Assembly: GCA_021647205.1 (NCBI GenBank) | Contig: JAKIVD010000029.1 | Location: 1-47,523, forward strand | Reading direction: 5' to 3' | Origin: Bacteroidales bacterium | Lineage (GTDB): Bacteria > Bacteroidota > Bacteroidia > Bacteroidales > F082 | DNA: 47,523 bases | Shown: in pieces, positions 1 to 8,770 of the stretch | Position numbering within the stretch: position 1 is the first letter of the stretch | Layout: each line of letters begins with the position of its first letter | Made by a program: the position numbers and the translations under genes | The notes under the pieces: generated by a model | Database searches by the model: none | Told to the model about the DNA's origin: nothing | Seen by the model: the letters and a program-made list of their open reading frames with translations, nothing else

Positions 1-54
1 GATATCTTCCAAAATCTTTGTAACTTGCTCCTGTGTAAAGTGTATTCTTTTCAT
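1..54 (-). CDS. Transposase N-terminus (partial, cut by window start)
   Basis: The minus strand from an ATG at 54 reads MKRIHFTQEQVTKILEDI and runs off the window edge in frame. A short basic start followed by an 'FTQEQ' helix is typical of transposase N-termini in IS3 and IS256 families. The terminal sequence just upstream (98-122) favours IS256/mutator because of its TGTGTAAA motif, but 18 residues cannot decide between the two families. Confidence 0.5.
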   Translation of the reverse strand, partial: MKRIHFTQEQVTKILEDI

Positions 55-97
55 ATCTTAGATTTTAAAGTTCCTAAAACTTCAAATTTATAAAAGA

Positions 98-122
98 TGC
101 ACTTTACACACTTTTTGGGACA
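98..122 (-). mobile_element. Probable terminal inverted repeat of the insertion sequence
   Basis: Read on the minus strand this stretch is TGTCCCAAAAAGTGTGTAAA followed by GTGCA, lying about 45 bases upstream of the transposase start. Part of it recurs inside the transposase start region (TTTACACAG at 37-45 on the minus strand). It probably marks the end of an IS whose body lies left of the window. The other end is not visible, so neither the exact boundary nor a target duplication can be called. Confidence 0.45.
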
Positions 123-255
123 GTATCGCTAATACAAATGGTTTTCCCCTTAACATATACCCTTCTGCGTGCATTACCTGCAATGTGTTTTTTTAACCCG
201 TTTGCCGGACAGTAAGCAAACAATTGCTGCCAACGAAAAAACCTTCATGAAAGTA

Positions 256-286
256 TTGCCGCAACAGTTAAAAAAATTACATTTGC
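256..286 (+). promoter_or_regulatory. Bacteroidota-type promoter before the 330 gene
   Basis: TTG at 256-258 is followed after 19 bases by TACATTTGC at 278-286, an exact match to the Bacteroidota -7 box TAnnTTTGY. The start of transcription would fall near 293, giving a leader of about 40 bases before the ATG at 330/333. The rest of 123-255 shows no gene I can support. Confidence 0.5.
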
Positions 287-329
287 GTTTAAGTATTTCA
301 TTCAAGCTGAAAAATTCTAATACAATTAA

Positions 330-953
330 ATGATGGGTTTCTTTTCCAGCAAAAAAACAAAAACGGTGAGGGGTTTTTCCTACTACGATCGGGAGAACCT
401 TGTGCACAACCTGAAAGAATTTGTGGCCATAACGGACACCAAACCAAAACTAAAGTTTAGCACGACAGAAACCATAAAATACAAAAACCGCGATTTAAAC
501 GAAATTGACGAAAGATGGGTATTGAACACCTTCGACAAACCCGATTTCATCATTCAGGAGTTTGAGGCTATCAACAACTATAAAGTCTTGTTTTACAGAC
601 ATATTGTTGGGAAGTTCAACTTTCTTTTGCAGTTTCATTTTTACAAGGACTATTTCATTTTTGTAAGCAACAGCGTTTCAACGGCGGGCCCCCTTAACCG
701 AACAGATAAAAAGCTGTTTGTCAATCGCCTGGCAGAAAAGTATTCCCTTGATATGAAGATTGACAGCCAACAGGACTTTGACATTAAAATTACAGGTAAA
801 AACAACAATTTTATTACGATTAATGATAGTGTCAGTTTCAGGGTGACTTACATTAACCACGCGGTTACCAGCCGGCAAATACCGGATAACCCCGATTTTC
901 TTGAAGAAAACCCGGACGAGGATATTGAAACCCAGATTGATGAATTCTTTTAA
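330..953 (+). CDS. Hypothetical protein, 207 aa
   Basis: An open frame of 207 codons with two adjacent ATGs (330 and 333); either could be the start and neither has a clear ribosome-binding site. No signal peptide, membrane segment or motif is recognised. The protein is mixed alpha/beta in character, rich in Phe, Asn and Lys in the middle, and ends in a strongly acidic tail (residues about 190-207, DFLEENPDEDIETQIDEFF). It lies 25 bases before the M49 peptidase gene on the same strand, so the two may be co-transcribed from the promoter at 256-286. I do not recognise a family and assign no function. Confidence 0.7.
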   Translation: MMGFFSSKKTKTVRGFSYYDRENLVHNLKEFVAITDTKPKLKFSTTETIKYKNRDLNEIDERWVLNTFDKPDFIIQEFEAINNYKVLFYRHIVGKFNFLLQFHFYKDYFIFVSNSVSTAGPLNRTDKKLFVNRLAEKYSLDMKIDSQQDFDIKITGKNNNFITINDSVSFRVTYINHAVTSRQIPDNPDFLEENPDEDIETQIDEFF

Positions 954-978
954 CCCCCCAAAAAACCTTAATAAAATC

Positions 979-2622
979 ATGAAAAAAGGCCTGATGTATT
1001 TAGCGGTGCTCTTGGTAGTATTAGCTTTCAATAGTTGTTGCAACGGTTCCAAAACTGCTGAGCAGGAAAGCGCCGAAAGTACCTATCCGATAAAAAAATA
1101 TGCTACGGTAAAACTGACTGCCGACATCTCACACCTGAGCGATAACCAAAAAGAAATGCTGACTTACCTTTTTAAGGCTGCCGATGTTATGGACGATATT
1201 TTCTGGATGGAAAATATCGGCGAAAAAAGTGCTTTCCTGAACAGCATCAAAAACCCGGAATTGAAAAACTACGCCAAAATCAATTACGGTGCCTGGGACG
1301 AGCTGAATAACCTGGCGCCTTTTATCGAAGGTTACGGTCCAAAACCTCCCGGTGCCGGGTTTTACCCCCACGACATGAGCAGGGAAGAATTTGAAGCTTT
1401 TGATAATCCTGACAAAACCAGCCTTTACACCCTCATTAGAAGGAACGAACAAGCCAAACTCAAAGTGGTTTGGTACCACACGGCTTTTAAAACTCAGGTA
1501 GAAAAAGCCGCCGGCCTGCTGAAAAAAGCCGCTGCCCTGGCCGACGATCCCGGCTTTGCAAACTACCTGAATTTGCGCGCCGCCGCCTTGTTGACCGACG
1601 ATTATTTTGAAAGCGACATGGCCTGGCTCGAGATGAAGAATAACCTTGTGGATATTGTGGTCGGCCCCATCGAGAATTATACTGACGGCCTTTTTGGTTA
1701 CAAAGCGGCACACGAATCATTTATCCTTATCAAGGATGTGGAATGGAGCAACAAATTGGCAAAATATGCGGCTTTCCTTCCACAATTGCAGACAGAACTT
1801 CCGGTAGACCCGGTTTACAAACAGGAAACCCCGGGCTCAGATGTTGACCTGAATGCTTACGATGTGGTGTATTATGCCGGCGACTGCAATATGGCCGGAA
1901 AAACTATCGCCATCAATTTGCCCAACGACGAAAAGGTACAACTGGAAAAAGGAACCCGCAAACTGCAATTAAAAAATGCCATGCGTGCCAAATTCGACGA
2001 AATTCTGCTTCCCATTTCAAAAATGCTCATTGCCCCCGACCAGCGGAAATACATCACTTTCGATGCCTTTTTCTCCAACACCATGTTCCACGAAGTTTCG
2101 CATGGCATGGGTGTAAAAAACACCATCAACGGCAAGGGGCCGGCACGCAAAGCGTTGAAAGAAAAATACTCAGCCATCGAAGAAGGAAAAGCCGATATCC
2201 TCGGACTTTACCTCGTTACCAAACTCCACGAAATGGGCGAGTTCAGCGAAACCGATTTAATGGATAATTACGTCACTTTCATGGCCGGCATTTTCAGGTC
2301 GGTACGTTTTGGTGCTTCCAGTGCCCACGGCATGGCCAATATGCTCCGCTTCAACTTCTTCCTGGAGAAGGGTGCATTCGTCAGAAACGAAGACGGTACC
2401 TATTCCACAGACTTTGAGAAAATGAAAGAGGCTTCAAAACTACTTACCCGAAAGATACTTAAAATGCAGGGCGACGGCGATTACGAAGCTGCCAAATCGT
2501 GGATTGAAACCCAGGGAAACATTCCCGTCCAATTGCAGGCCGACCTCGACCGGGTAAACAAGGCCGGCATTCCAGTGGACGTTGTATTTGAGCAGGGTTT
2601 AGAAATGCTGGGATTAAAATAG
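979..2622 (+). CDS. M49-family (dipeptidyl-peptidase III-like) metallopeptidase lipoprotein
   Basis: A 547-residue zinc metallopeptidase. The frame is open from 901, but the ATG at 979 is preferred because it begins a lipoprotein signal peptide (KK, hydrophobic stretch 5-17, then FNSC with Cys20). The zinc site is HEVSH at 371-375 followed by EEGKAD from Glu401, the third-ligand segment. Classical M49 enzymes have a hexapeptide HExxGH; the five-residue form is known from Caldithrix abyssi DPP III and its relatives. The family removes dipeptides from peptide N-termini. A lipidated, envelope location is inferred. It is followed 194 bases later by an S46 dipeptidyl-peptidase, suggesting joint peptide breakdown in the periplasm. 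Family assignment is firm; substrate preference is not known. Confidence 0.85.
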   Translation: MKKGLMYLAVLLVVLAFNSCCNGSKTAEQESAESTYPIKKYATVKLTADISHLSDNQKEMLTYLFKAADVMDDIFWMENIGEKSAFLNSIKNPELKNYAKINYGAWDELNNLAPFIEGYGPKPPGAGFYPHDMSREEFEAFDNPDKTSLYTLIRRNEQAKLKVVWYHTAFKTQVEKAAGLLKKAAALADDPGFANYLNLRAAALLTDDYFESDMAWLEMKNNLVDIVVGPIENYTDGLFGYKAAHESFILIKDVEWSNKLAKYAAFLPQLQTELPVDPVYKQETPGSDVDLNAYDVVYYAGDCNMAGKTIAINLPNDEKVQLEKGTRKLQLKNAMRAKFDEILLPISKMLIAPDQRKYITFDAFFSNTMFHEVSHGMGVKNTINGKGPARKALKEKYSAIEEGKADILGLYLVTKLHEMGEFSETDLMDNYVTFMAGIFRSVRFGASSAHGMANMLRFNFFLEKGAFVRNEDGTYSTDFEKMKEASKLLTRKILKMQGDGDYEAAKSWIETQGNIPVQLQADLDRVNKAGIPVDVVFEQGLEMLGLK

Positions 2623-2816
2623 AAAAGAAAAAATGTATCTGTCGCCCATCACAAAAACCACCGTTCGTAAAAAGCAAACACCTGTTCGAAACCGTTCAGT
2701 TTAATAAACCTTTTTAACAACCGGAAGTGATAGAACCCTGTTAAGCAAAACATTAAATTTCATGGTATGGTTTTCGTACTGTGAATAGATTCAAATTTTT
2801 TTAAACAACCCATCCC

Positions 2817-5078
2817 ATGAAAAAATTAACCTTGCTGTTTGTTGCCTTTTTCCTGTTGACCGGAACCCACCTCAAAGCAGACGAAGGCATGTGGCTGCCC
2901 ATGTACGTCAAAAGATTAAACTTTGTTGATATGCAGAAAAAAGGACTGCAACTGACGCCCGAAGAAATTTACAGCGTGAACCATTCAAGTCTGAAAGATG
3001 CCATTGTGGGCCTTGCCAACAGCCCCAAACCCAGCGGCTATTTTTGTACCGCTGAAATTGTCTCGGATGAAGGCCTGATGTTTACTAATCACCACTGCGG
3101 TTACGATGCCATCCAAAAGCACAGCTCGCTCGAATACGACTACCTGACCGATGGTTTCTGGGCGATGGGCCGGGAAGAAGAGCTGCCCAACGAAGGCATG
3201 ACCGCTTCCGTTTTAATTTATATGGAAGACCTCACAGACAGCATTATTCCCACTCTGAGCGACACCCTCAGCGAAGCAGACCGCAAATCCGCCGTCAGGG
3301 AAATCACTTCCCGCATCAAAAAAAGAGCATCCGAAGAGGGAAAATACAATGTGATTGTCAAAAGTTTTTTTGAGGGAAACGAGTACTATATGTTTGTTTA
3401 TGAAGTCTATTTAGATGTCCGCCTTGTGGGTGCACCGCCTTCATCTGTAGGAAAATTTGGTGGCGATACCGACAACTGGATGTGGCCGCGCCATACCGGC
3501 GATTTCTCCATCTTTCGTATTTATACCGCTCCCGACGGCTCGCCGGCCGAGTATGCAGCAGAAAATATTCCGCTCAAACCCAAACACCACCTGCCTGTTT
3601 CGATTGACGGGGTGCAGGAAAATGACTTTGCCATGATTTGGGGATTTCCCGGAAGTACTGAACGTTACCTTACTTCATCGGGGGTACAATTCAAAGTTGA
3701 CCATTATTTCCCGCCGCTGATTGATGCTTTCGGTGTAAAACTGGATGTGTGGAAACAACACATGGACGCCGATCCGGAAGTGAAAATAAAATACGCTTCA
3801 AAGCATGCCGGAATTGCCAATGGCTGGAAATATTTTATCGGCCAGTCGAAAGGGGTAAAAGACCTGGATGTTGTTGGTCAGAAAGAAGCCTTTGAAGCTG
3901 AACTCGAAGAATGGATAGCAGCCGACGAAAACCGTCAGCAAAAATATGGTATGGTACTCACGGAGATTGACGATGCTTACATCGAAAAGTCTGATGGGAT
4001 TGAACCCCTGATTTATGCAAGTATTACCGGAATTGGTGGTTCCGACATTATGGCCTATGCCCAAAAGTTCATGGGCTTGAAGGAAATGTTAAAACAACTC
4101 AAAGAGGAAAAAGACAACAAGAAAAAAGCCAAAAAAGAGGAACAAATCCGAAATACGGCCGACAATATGCTGGCCGCCCTTTCAGCGGATTTTAAAAACT
4201 ACGACAAAGCCACCGATCAGGATGTTTTTGCCGCCATGACGGAATTGTATTTTAAGAAAGTCCCGGTAAGTTTCCATCCGGAATTGCTGGATAAAATGGA
4301 AAAAAAGTACAAAGGAGATTTGGCTGCTTATGCTGCCTATGTTTTCTCCAATTCGTTGATGGCCGATTCGGGCAGTGCCAAGGTATTTTTAAAAAACCCC
4401 AGCCTCAAGGCGCTTGACAAAGACCCGGCTTTTGAACTGGCACAGGGCTATATGCAAAAGATTATGCCAGCCGGTAGCGAATACCGCACAAAGGGCAAAG
4501 GACTCGACAAGGCAGAAAGAATTTACATGCAGGCTATTCGCGAAATGCAACCTGACAAAGCGTTTTATCCCGATGCCAATTCTACCATGCGGTTTACTTA
4601 CGGGCAGGTGATGGATTACATCCCGCGCGATGCCGTGCAATACGATTATGTTACCCATTTGTGGGGGGTCATGGAAAAAGAAGCCCCTGACAATGACGAG
4701 TTTTACGTTGAACCCAAACTGAAAGAATTATTTGAAACCAAAGATTACGGCCCTTATGCCGCCAAAGACGGCAGCATGGTGGTCTGTTTTCTGACCAACA
4801 ACGACATTACTGGTGGAAATTCGGGTTCACCAGTCATTAATGGAAAAGGAGAACTCATTGGTCTGGCATTCGATGGCAACTGGGAAGCCATGAGCAGCGA
4901 CATCGGGTTTATCCCCGACCTGCAGCGTACCATTGTTGTTGACGTTCGTTACGTATTGTTCATTATTGACAAGTATGCCGGCGCGGGCCATTTGGTTGAT
5001 GAACTCACCATCAGCCAGTCGGCACCGCAGCCTGTGCGTACCGAAATGAAAACCGTAATTGAGGTAGTGGTCGATTAA
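2817..5078 (+). CDS. S46-family dipeptidyl-peptidase, DPP7-like
   Basis: A 753-residue periplasmic serine peptidase with a signal peptide (residues 1-21). The chymotrypsin-like triad can be placed: His in NHHCGY (91-96), Asp in the GGDTDNW segment, and Ser669 in GGNSGSP. The residue 18 positions after the catalytic Ser is Gly687 (FDGNWEAM). In P. gingivalis DPP11 this position is Arg673 and confers Asp/Glu specificity, whereas DPP7 has Gly and prefers hydrophobic P1 residues, so DPP7-type specificity is inferred. Length matches the family (about 710-760). A charged, Lys-rich helical region at about 420-450 fits the S46 helical domain. The 2623-2816 gap upstream shows no promoter I can defend. 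Confidence 0.93.
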   Translation: MKKLTLLFVAFFLLTGTHLKADEGMWLPMYVKRLNFVDMQKKGLQLTPEEIYSVNHSSLKDAIVGLANSPKPSGYFCTAEIVSDEGLMFTNHHCGYDAIQKHSSLEYDYLTDGFWAMGREEELPNEGMTASVLIYMEDLTDSIIPTLSDTLSEADRKSAVREITSRIKKRASEEGKYNVIVKSFFEGNEYYMFVYEVYLDVRLVGAPPSSVGKFGGDTDNWMWPRHTGDFSIFRIYTAPDGSPAEYAAENIPLKPKHHLPVSIDGVQENDFAMIWGFPGSTERYLTSSGVQFKVDHYFPPLIDAFGVKLDVWKQHMDADPEVKIKYASKHAGIANGWKYFIGQSKGVKDLDVVGQKEAFEAELEEWIAADENRQQKYGMVLTEIDDAYIEKSDGIEPLIYASITGIGGSDIMAYAQKFMGLKEMLKQLKEEKDNKKKAKKEEQIRNTADNMLAALSADFKNYDKATDQDVFAAMTELYFKKVPVSFHPELLDKMEKKYKGDLAAYAAYVFSNSLMADSGSAKVFLKNPSLKALDKDPAFELAQGYMQKIMPAGSEYRTKGKGLDKAERIYMQAIREMQPDKAFYPDANSTMRFTYGQVMDYIPRDAVQYDYVTHLWGVMEKEAPDNDEFYVEPKLKELFETKDYGPYAAKDGSMVVCFLTNNDITGGNSGSPVINGKGELIGLAFDGNWEAMSSDIGFIPDLQRTIVVDVRYVLFIIDKYAGAGHLVDELTISQSAPQPVRTEMKTVIEVVVD

Positions 5079-5095
5079 ACAGGTTTTTTTTTAAT

Positions 5096-5121
5096 CTGCC
5101 AGACGGCCTTGCTTCCGGCAG
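5096..5121. terminator. Weak hairpin between convergent genes
   Basis: CTGC (5096-5099) pairs with GCAG (5118-5121), with CGG (5104-5106) pairing with CCG (5115-5117) inside. It sits between the ends of the convergent S46 and LysE genes. No U-tract follows on either strand; a T-run precedes it at 5084-5092. It may be a weak terminator or a copy of a dispersed palindromic repeat, since it shares the core CTGCC.GACGGC with 22363-22408. Confidence 0.3.
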
Positions 5122-5124
5122 GGT

Positions 5125-5754
5125 TTAAACGTTTAATACAGCTCTTGTAATCAGGTAAATACCGAAACCAATCAGGGCGGCACCTGCAATTTTATTGATT
5201 AGTACAAGGAGTTTTCCGGTAACGAATTTTTTGAGTTGCGAGGCAGCAAAGGTTTTGGCCAGGTCGGTAAAAAATACTACCCCCAGCGTAGCGGAAAAGA
5301 ACAAAACCATATCCCCGCTGTCGCCCCTGAAGCGTGCCAGTATCCCAACAGAAATACCAATCCAGAACAACCACACAAAGGGATTGGCCACATTCAGCAA
5401 AAAACCTTTAACAATTTGACTGAGCGGGTCTGTGGGAGAATTGTTTTCCTGTTCGGTGCCTGCTTCCGAACCTGTTTTTTTCATAAAAGTAAACCAGCCG
5501 AAAACAATCAAAACGATTCCACCCGCTATGCCGAGAAAATGATAGTTTTCATTACCGGTAAAAACTTGGGCGAGGCCGAGCAGCGAAAGCACAATTATTG
5601 CTGCATCGTTCAGAAAAATACCAAAAGCCAGTAGCGCGCCGGCCCAAAACCCCCGGTGGATACCGGTTTGAATCAGGGAAAAAAAAGCCGGGCCAAAACC
5701 GAACAAAAAAGCCAGTGAAAAGCCCAGCACCATCCCTTCAAAAAGAACACTCAT
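5125..5754 (-). CDS. LysE-family translocator
   Basis: A 209-residue inner-membrane protein with six hydrophobic segments at about 4-28, 36-65, 71-92, 112-139, 147-168 and 183-207, and a polar, acidic loop between segments 3 and 4. The N-terminal pattern GxxxxxxFGxGPAFFSLIQ and the NVANPFVWLFW segment before helix 4 are typical of LysE/RhtB amino-acid exporters. Substrate cannot be inferred. Its ATG overlaps the stop codon of the upstream GH3 gene (ATGA at 5751-5754), so the two are probably translationally coupled. Confidence 0.85.
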   Translation of the reverse strand: MSVLFEGMVLGFSLAFLFGFGPAFFSLIQTGIHRGFWAGALLAFGIFLNDAAIIVLSLLGLAQVFTGNENYHFLGIAGGIVLIVFGWFTFMKKTGSEAGTEQENNSPTDPLSQIVKGFLLNVANPFVWLFWIGISVGILARFRGDSGDMVLFFSATLGVVFFTDLAKTFAASQLKKFVTGKLLVLINKIAGAALIGFGIYLITRAVLNV

Positions 5755-7298
5755 TCAACCAGTTGTTTTATTTCCCCCAGGTAATTTTCCCAGTCGTCGA
5801 TTCTGGAGTTTTTTAAAACCCGTGGGAATTTATTGGCACTGCCGTCTTTTCCCTTCAGTTTCATGTAATCGTAAAATATATGGGTGGGAAGCACACGCAC
5901 CTTCACATCTTTAATGGCTTCCATGCGTTCAACACGGTAGTCGTCGTTCAGGTTCTTGAGGTAAGCATCAATTTTATTTGCTGCCGTTTTTGCATCCAAA
6001 GGGTCATCGGTACCGATAAACCAACGGTGGGCAAACAGATTTTCATGACGGATACCCATCACCGTGAATTCTTTGATTTCGATGTTCATTTCATCCTGCA
6101 GCAGTTCGATGGCGCGGTTCATGTTCTCCTGCGAAAGGTGTTCGCCGCAAATGCTGATAAAATGTTTCGTCCGGCCGGTGATGAGAATTTCGCTCCTGCT
6201 TTTATCAATGAACTTGATGGTATCGCCAATCAGGTAGCGCCATGCCCCCGCGTTGGATGACAACAGCAGGGCGTATTCGGTATTTTCTTCCACTTCGGCA
6301 ATGGAAACGGCTTCGGCATCTTCACGAATATCGCCTTCTTCGTCAAAATTCTGAATGTTAAAAGGAACAAACTCAAAATACAACCCGTTGTCCAGCACCA
6401 TTTCCATTCCCTGTGAATTTGGGTTGCTTTGAAAGGCAATATAGCCTTCGGAAGCAAGGTAGGATTCGTTGTAAACCAAAGGCCGGGCAATGAGCTTTTC
6501 AAAACTTTTCAGGTAGGGCTTGAAGGAGACACCACTGTGGACGTAAACAGCGAGGTTGGGCCAGATGTCGTGGATGGTTTTTACACCGTGTTCACTAATA
6601 ATCCTTTCCATGAGGATTTGTACCCAGGCCGGTACCCCGACAATAATGCTGATATCCCAGTCCGGCGCTTTTCGTACCATTTCGTCCAGCTTGGTGGACC
6701 AATCCGGCGCTTTTGAAATACGCCTGCCGGGTTTATAAAAATGCTGAAACCAGAACGGGATGTTGCCTGTTGTAATCCCTGATAAATCACCTTCGAAATA
6801 TGTACCGTTGTATTGCAGGTGGGTACTTCCGCCAATCATCAAAATACCTTTTTCATAAAAATCCAACGAAAAATCGTAGTTGACAGTTCCGCTTAACTGG
6901 CTGAAACTTGCCCGCTTAATGGCCCGCAGCATGTCGCCGGTTATGGGAATGTATTTGCTGGATGCTTCGGAAGTGCCCGAACTTAAAGCAAAGTATTTTA
7001 CTTTCCCCGGCCAGGCCACATAAGTTTCACCATTCAACGACCTGTACCACCAGCGTTTGTACATCGATTTGTAATCGTGAATGGGAACGGCGTTTTTGAA
7101 GGCCTGCTCTATGTCGCTTGCCTCAAGTATTTTTGAGAATTTATAGTGTTCGCCAAGGGCTGTGAACTGTGCCTTGCGCAACAACCTGACCAATTGTTTA
7201 TGCTGGGCTGTTTCAGGCGCTACGGTGCGTCTTCTTTTTTCAACAGGCTTGTTTTTCAGCGCGTAGGCCTTTTTAATCAAACTTCCCAGTAAAGGCAT
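5751..7298 (-). CDS. GH3-family acyl-adenylating protein
   Basis: A 515-residue protein of the GH3 (auxin-responsive promoter) family, related to the ANL adenylating enzymes. The phosphate-binding motif SSGTSEASSK is at 106-115, with an LLSSNAGAWRYLIGDTIKF segment in the C-terminal half as in other GH3 proteins. Plant members join amino acids to hormone carboxylates; the role of bacterial members is not established, so only acyl-adenylation chemistry is inferred. It is the first gene of a two-gene unit with the LysE exporter, which hints that the exporter may handle the amino-acid substrate or conjugate. Its promoter is probably the -7 box at 7320-7328. Confidence 0.88.
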   Translation of the reverse strand: MPLLGSLIKKAYALKNKPVEKRRRTVAPETAQHKQLVRLLRKAQFTALGEHYKFSKILEASDIEQAFKNAVPIHDYKSMYKRWWYRSLNGETYVAWPGKVKYFALSSGTSEASSKYIPITGDMLRAIKRASFSQLSGTVNYDFSLDFYEKGILMIGGSTHLQYNGTYFEGDLSGITTGNIPFWFQHFYKPGRRISKAPDWSTKLDEMVRKAPDWDISIIVGVPAWVQILMERIISEHGVKTIHDIWPNLAVYVHSGVSFKPYLKSFEKLIARPLVYNESYLASEGYIAFQSNPNSQGMEMVLDNGLYFEFVPFNIQNFDEEGDIREDAEAVSIAEVEENTEYALLLSSNAGAWRYLIGDTIKFIDKSRSEILITGRTKHFISICGEHLSQENMNRAIELLQDEMNIEIKEFTVMGIRHENLFAHRWFIGTDDPLDAKTAANKIDAYLKNLNDDYRVERMEAIKDVKVRVLPTHIFYDYMKLKGKDGSANKFPRVLKNSRIDDWENYLGEIKQLVE

Positions 7299-7319
7299 AG
7301 TTTTCTGTTTAATTTGACA

Positions 7320-7328
7320 GCAAATGTA
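7320..7328 (-). promoter_or_regulatory. Promoter -7 box for the GH3-LysE unit
   Basis: Read on the minus strand this is TACATTTGC, an exact TAnnTTTGY match about 22 bases upstream of the GH3 start codon. No convincing TTTG lies at the expected -33 position, so it is called on the -7 box alone. Confidence 0.4.
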
Positions 7329-7375
7329 TTAAAAACTAATATGCGTGATGACTGCTTTTTTCCATGGCGGGAGAA

Positions 7376-8731
7376 TTAATCTATCACAATTACACATTCG
7401 TTCCCCCTTTCTTTTTGCAACCGTCTGAGTGCAGAACGACTGTTTTCATCCTCCAGAAAAAGGTTGTTTTTCAAAAACAGCAATTTCAGGTTCTCCTTAT
7501 TGGCAAGTTTCCAGGGGATTTCGCCAATGGCATTGTCCTGAATATCCACCTCGTAAAGCTTGGGCATTTCTGAAACATCCGGAAAATCAATAATATGGTT
7601 GTAGCCCACATCAAGCACTTCGAGGCTGACTATTTCTGTAATCCAATGCGGAACAATGACCAATTGGTTGTGATGGATGTACAATCGTTTAAGTTTTTTC
7701 AGAGACCGCAGGGATTCAGGCAAAACCTTGATGTTGTTAAATGAAAGATACAGCCGTTCAAGCTTTTGAAGCCGGGTAATCTCATCAGGTATTTCGTTGA
7801 TGTTGTTGTAGTAAAAATCCAGCTCTTTTAAGTTTTTGAGCGTGCAAACCTCCAGCGGGATTATTGAAAAATTATTTTCATAAAAAATAACACTTTTTAA
7901 GCTGTCAAGTTCTGAAAATGAAGCAGGTAATTCAGAAAGATGGTTTTTTGAAAAGTTGAGCCGTTTTACTTCTGTAAGCTGGTCAATATTCTCAGGAAGC
8001 ATTTCCAACTCATTACCCGCCAGTAAAATAACCTTGATATTTTTAAGTCTTCTTACAGCGGCTTTGTTTAGTTTTACCTTGTTGTAATTGAGGTTGATTT
8101 CCGTCAGGCTGTCCATTTTTTTAAGGAAACAAGGTATTCGTTTGATGCCGTTTTTACCCTGATAAAGACGGGCTGTCCCCTGGTTTCCTAAATAAATCCG
8201 CTTAAGATGTTTCATCTTCCTCAGCGAAAAAGGAATTCTTTTTAAACTGCAAGCTTCCATTTTTATGGAAACTACCGTATTTTTAGTTGGTATTTTTAAG
8301 CGGTGAAGCGGATTTCCGCTCAAATCAACAAAGTGCAGGCTGTCGCTTGTAAATGCCGTTTTAGGAATGGTTTCAAGTTTATTATTGGCAGCATGCAATT
8401 CTCTTAGCAGGTTAAACCGCGAAATGTCAGGCATTTCTGTCAGGTCCAGTTTGTCCATTCGTAAAACTTCAAGGGTGTCAGGAAGCTGATCGAAATTTGC
8501 GAGGAATTCTTTCCTCGCTACTGTGCGTTGTTTTTTCTCTTCCAATTGCCAGACCCGCCACAACGAATCTACTTGATTGGCATGGATTACAGCAGGAACC
8601 TTGTCTTGTTTGGTTGAGTCAAGCCGGATTACTTTTCCATCAAGTAAAGATGTACTTTGAGCAAGAATTCCCACAATGGGAACAACCTGTAAAGCAATGA
8701 ACAGAAAATTTCTCATGGCTGTTTGCATCAT
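7376..8731 (-). CDS. Secreted leucine-rich-repeat protein
   Basis: A 451-residue protein with an N-terminal signal peptide and about a dozen 22-24-residue leucine-rich repeats from about residue 100 to 440, of the pattern LxxLxxLxLxxNxLxxLPxxI (for example LKELDFYYNNINEIPDEI). Two starts are possible: MMQTAMRN at 8731 or the internal ATG at 8716; the latter gives a more conventional signal peptide. LRR proteins are binding scaffolds and no catalytic domain is visible. The gene is divergent from the 8771 gene with only 39 bases between starts. Export and surface location are inferred; the ligand is unknown. Confidence 0.85.
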   Translation of the reverse strand: MMQTAMRNFLFIALQVVPIVGILAQSTSLLDGKVIRLDSTKQDKVPAVIHANQVDSLWRVWQLEEKKQRTVARKEFLANFDQLPDTLEVLRMDKLDLTEMPDISRFNLLRELHAANNKLETIPKTAFTSDSLHFVDLSGNPLHRLKIPTKNTVVSIKMEACSLKRIPFSLRKMKHLKRIYLGNQGTARLYQGKNGIKRIPCFLKKMDSLTEINLNYNKVKLNKAAVRRLKNIKVILLAGNELEMLPENIDQLTEVKRLNFSKNHLSELPASFSELDSLKSVIFYENNFSIIPLEVCTLKNLKELDFYYNNINEIPDEITRLQKLERLYLSFNNIKVLPESLRSLKKLKRLYIHHNQLVIVPHWITEIVSLEVLDVGYNHIIDFPDVSEMPKLYEVDIQDNAIGEIPWKLANKENLKLLFLKNNLFLEDENSRSALRRLQKERGNECVIVID

Positions 8732-8770
8732 ATTTTGTAAAAGTACTTAAATTGCCCAAAAAATAATGCT

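Noticed and set aside
5236-5634. 132-codon plus-strand frame opposite the LysE gene
   Set aside because: Shadow of the LysE frame; the minus-strand protein has clear family motifs.
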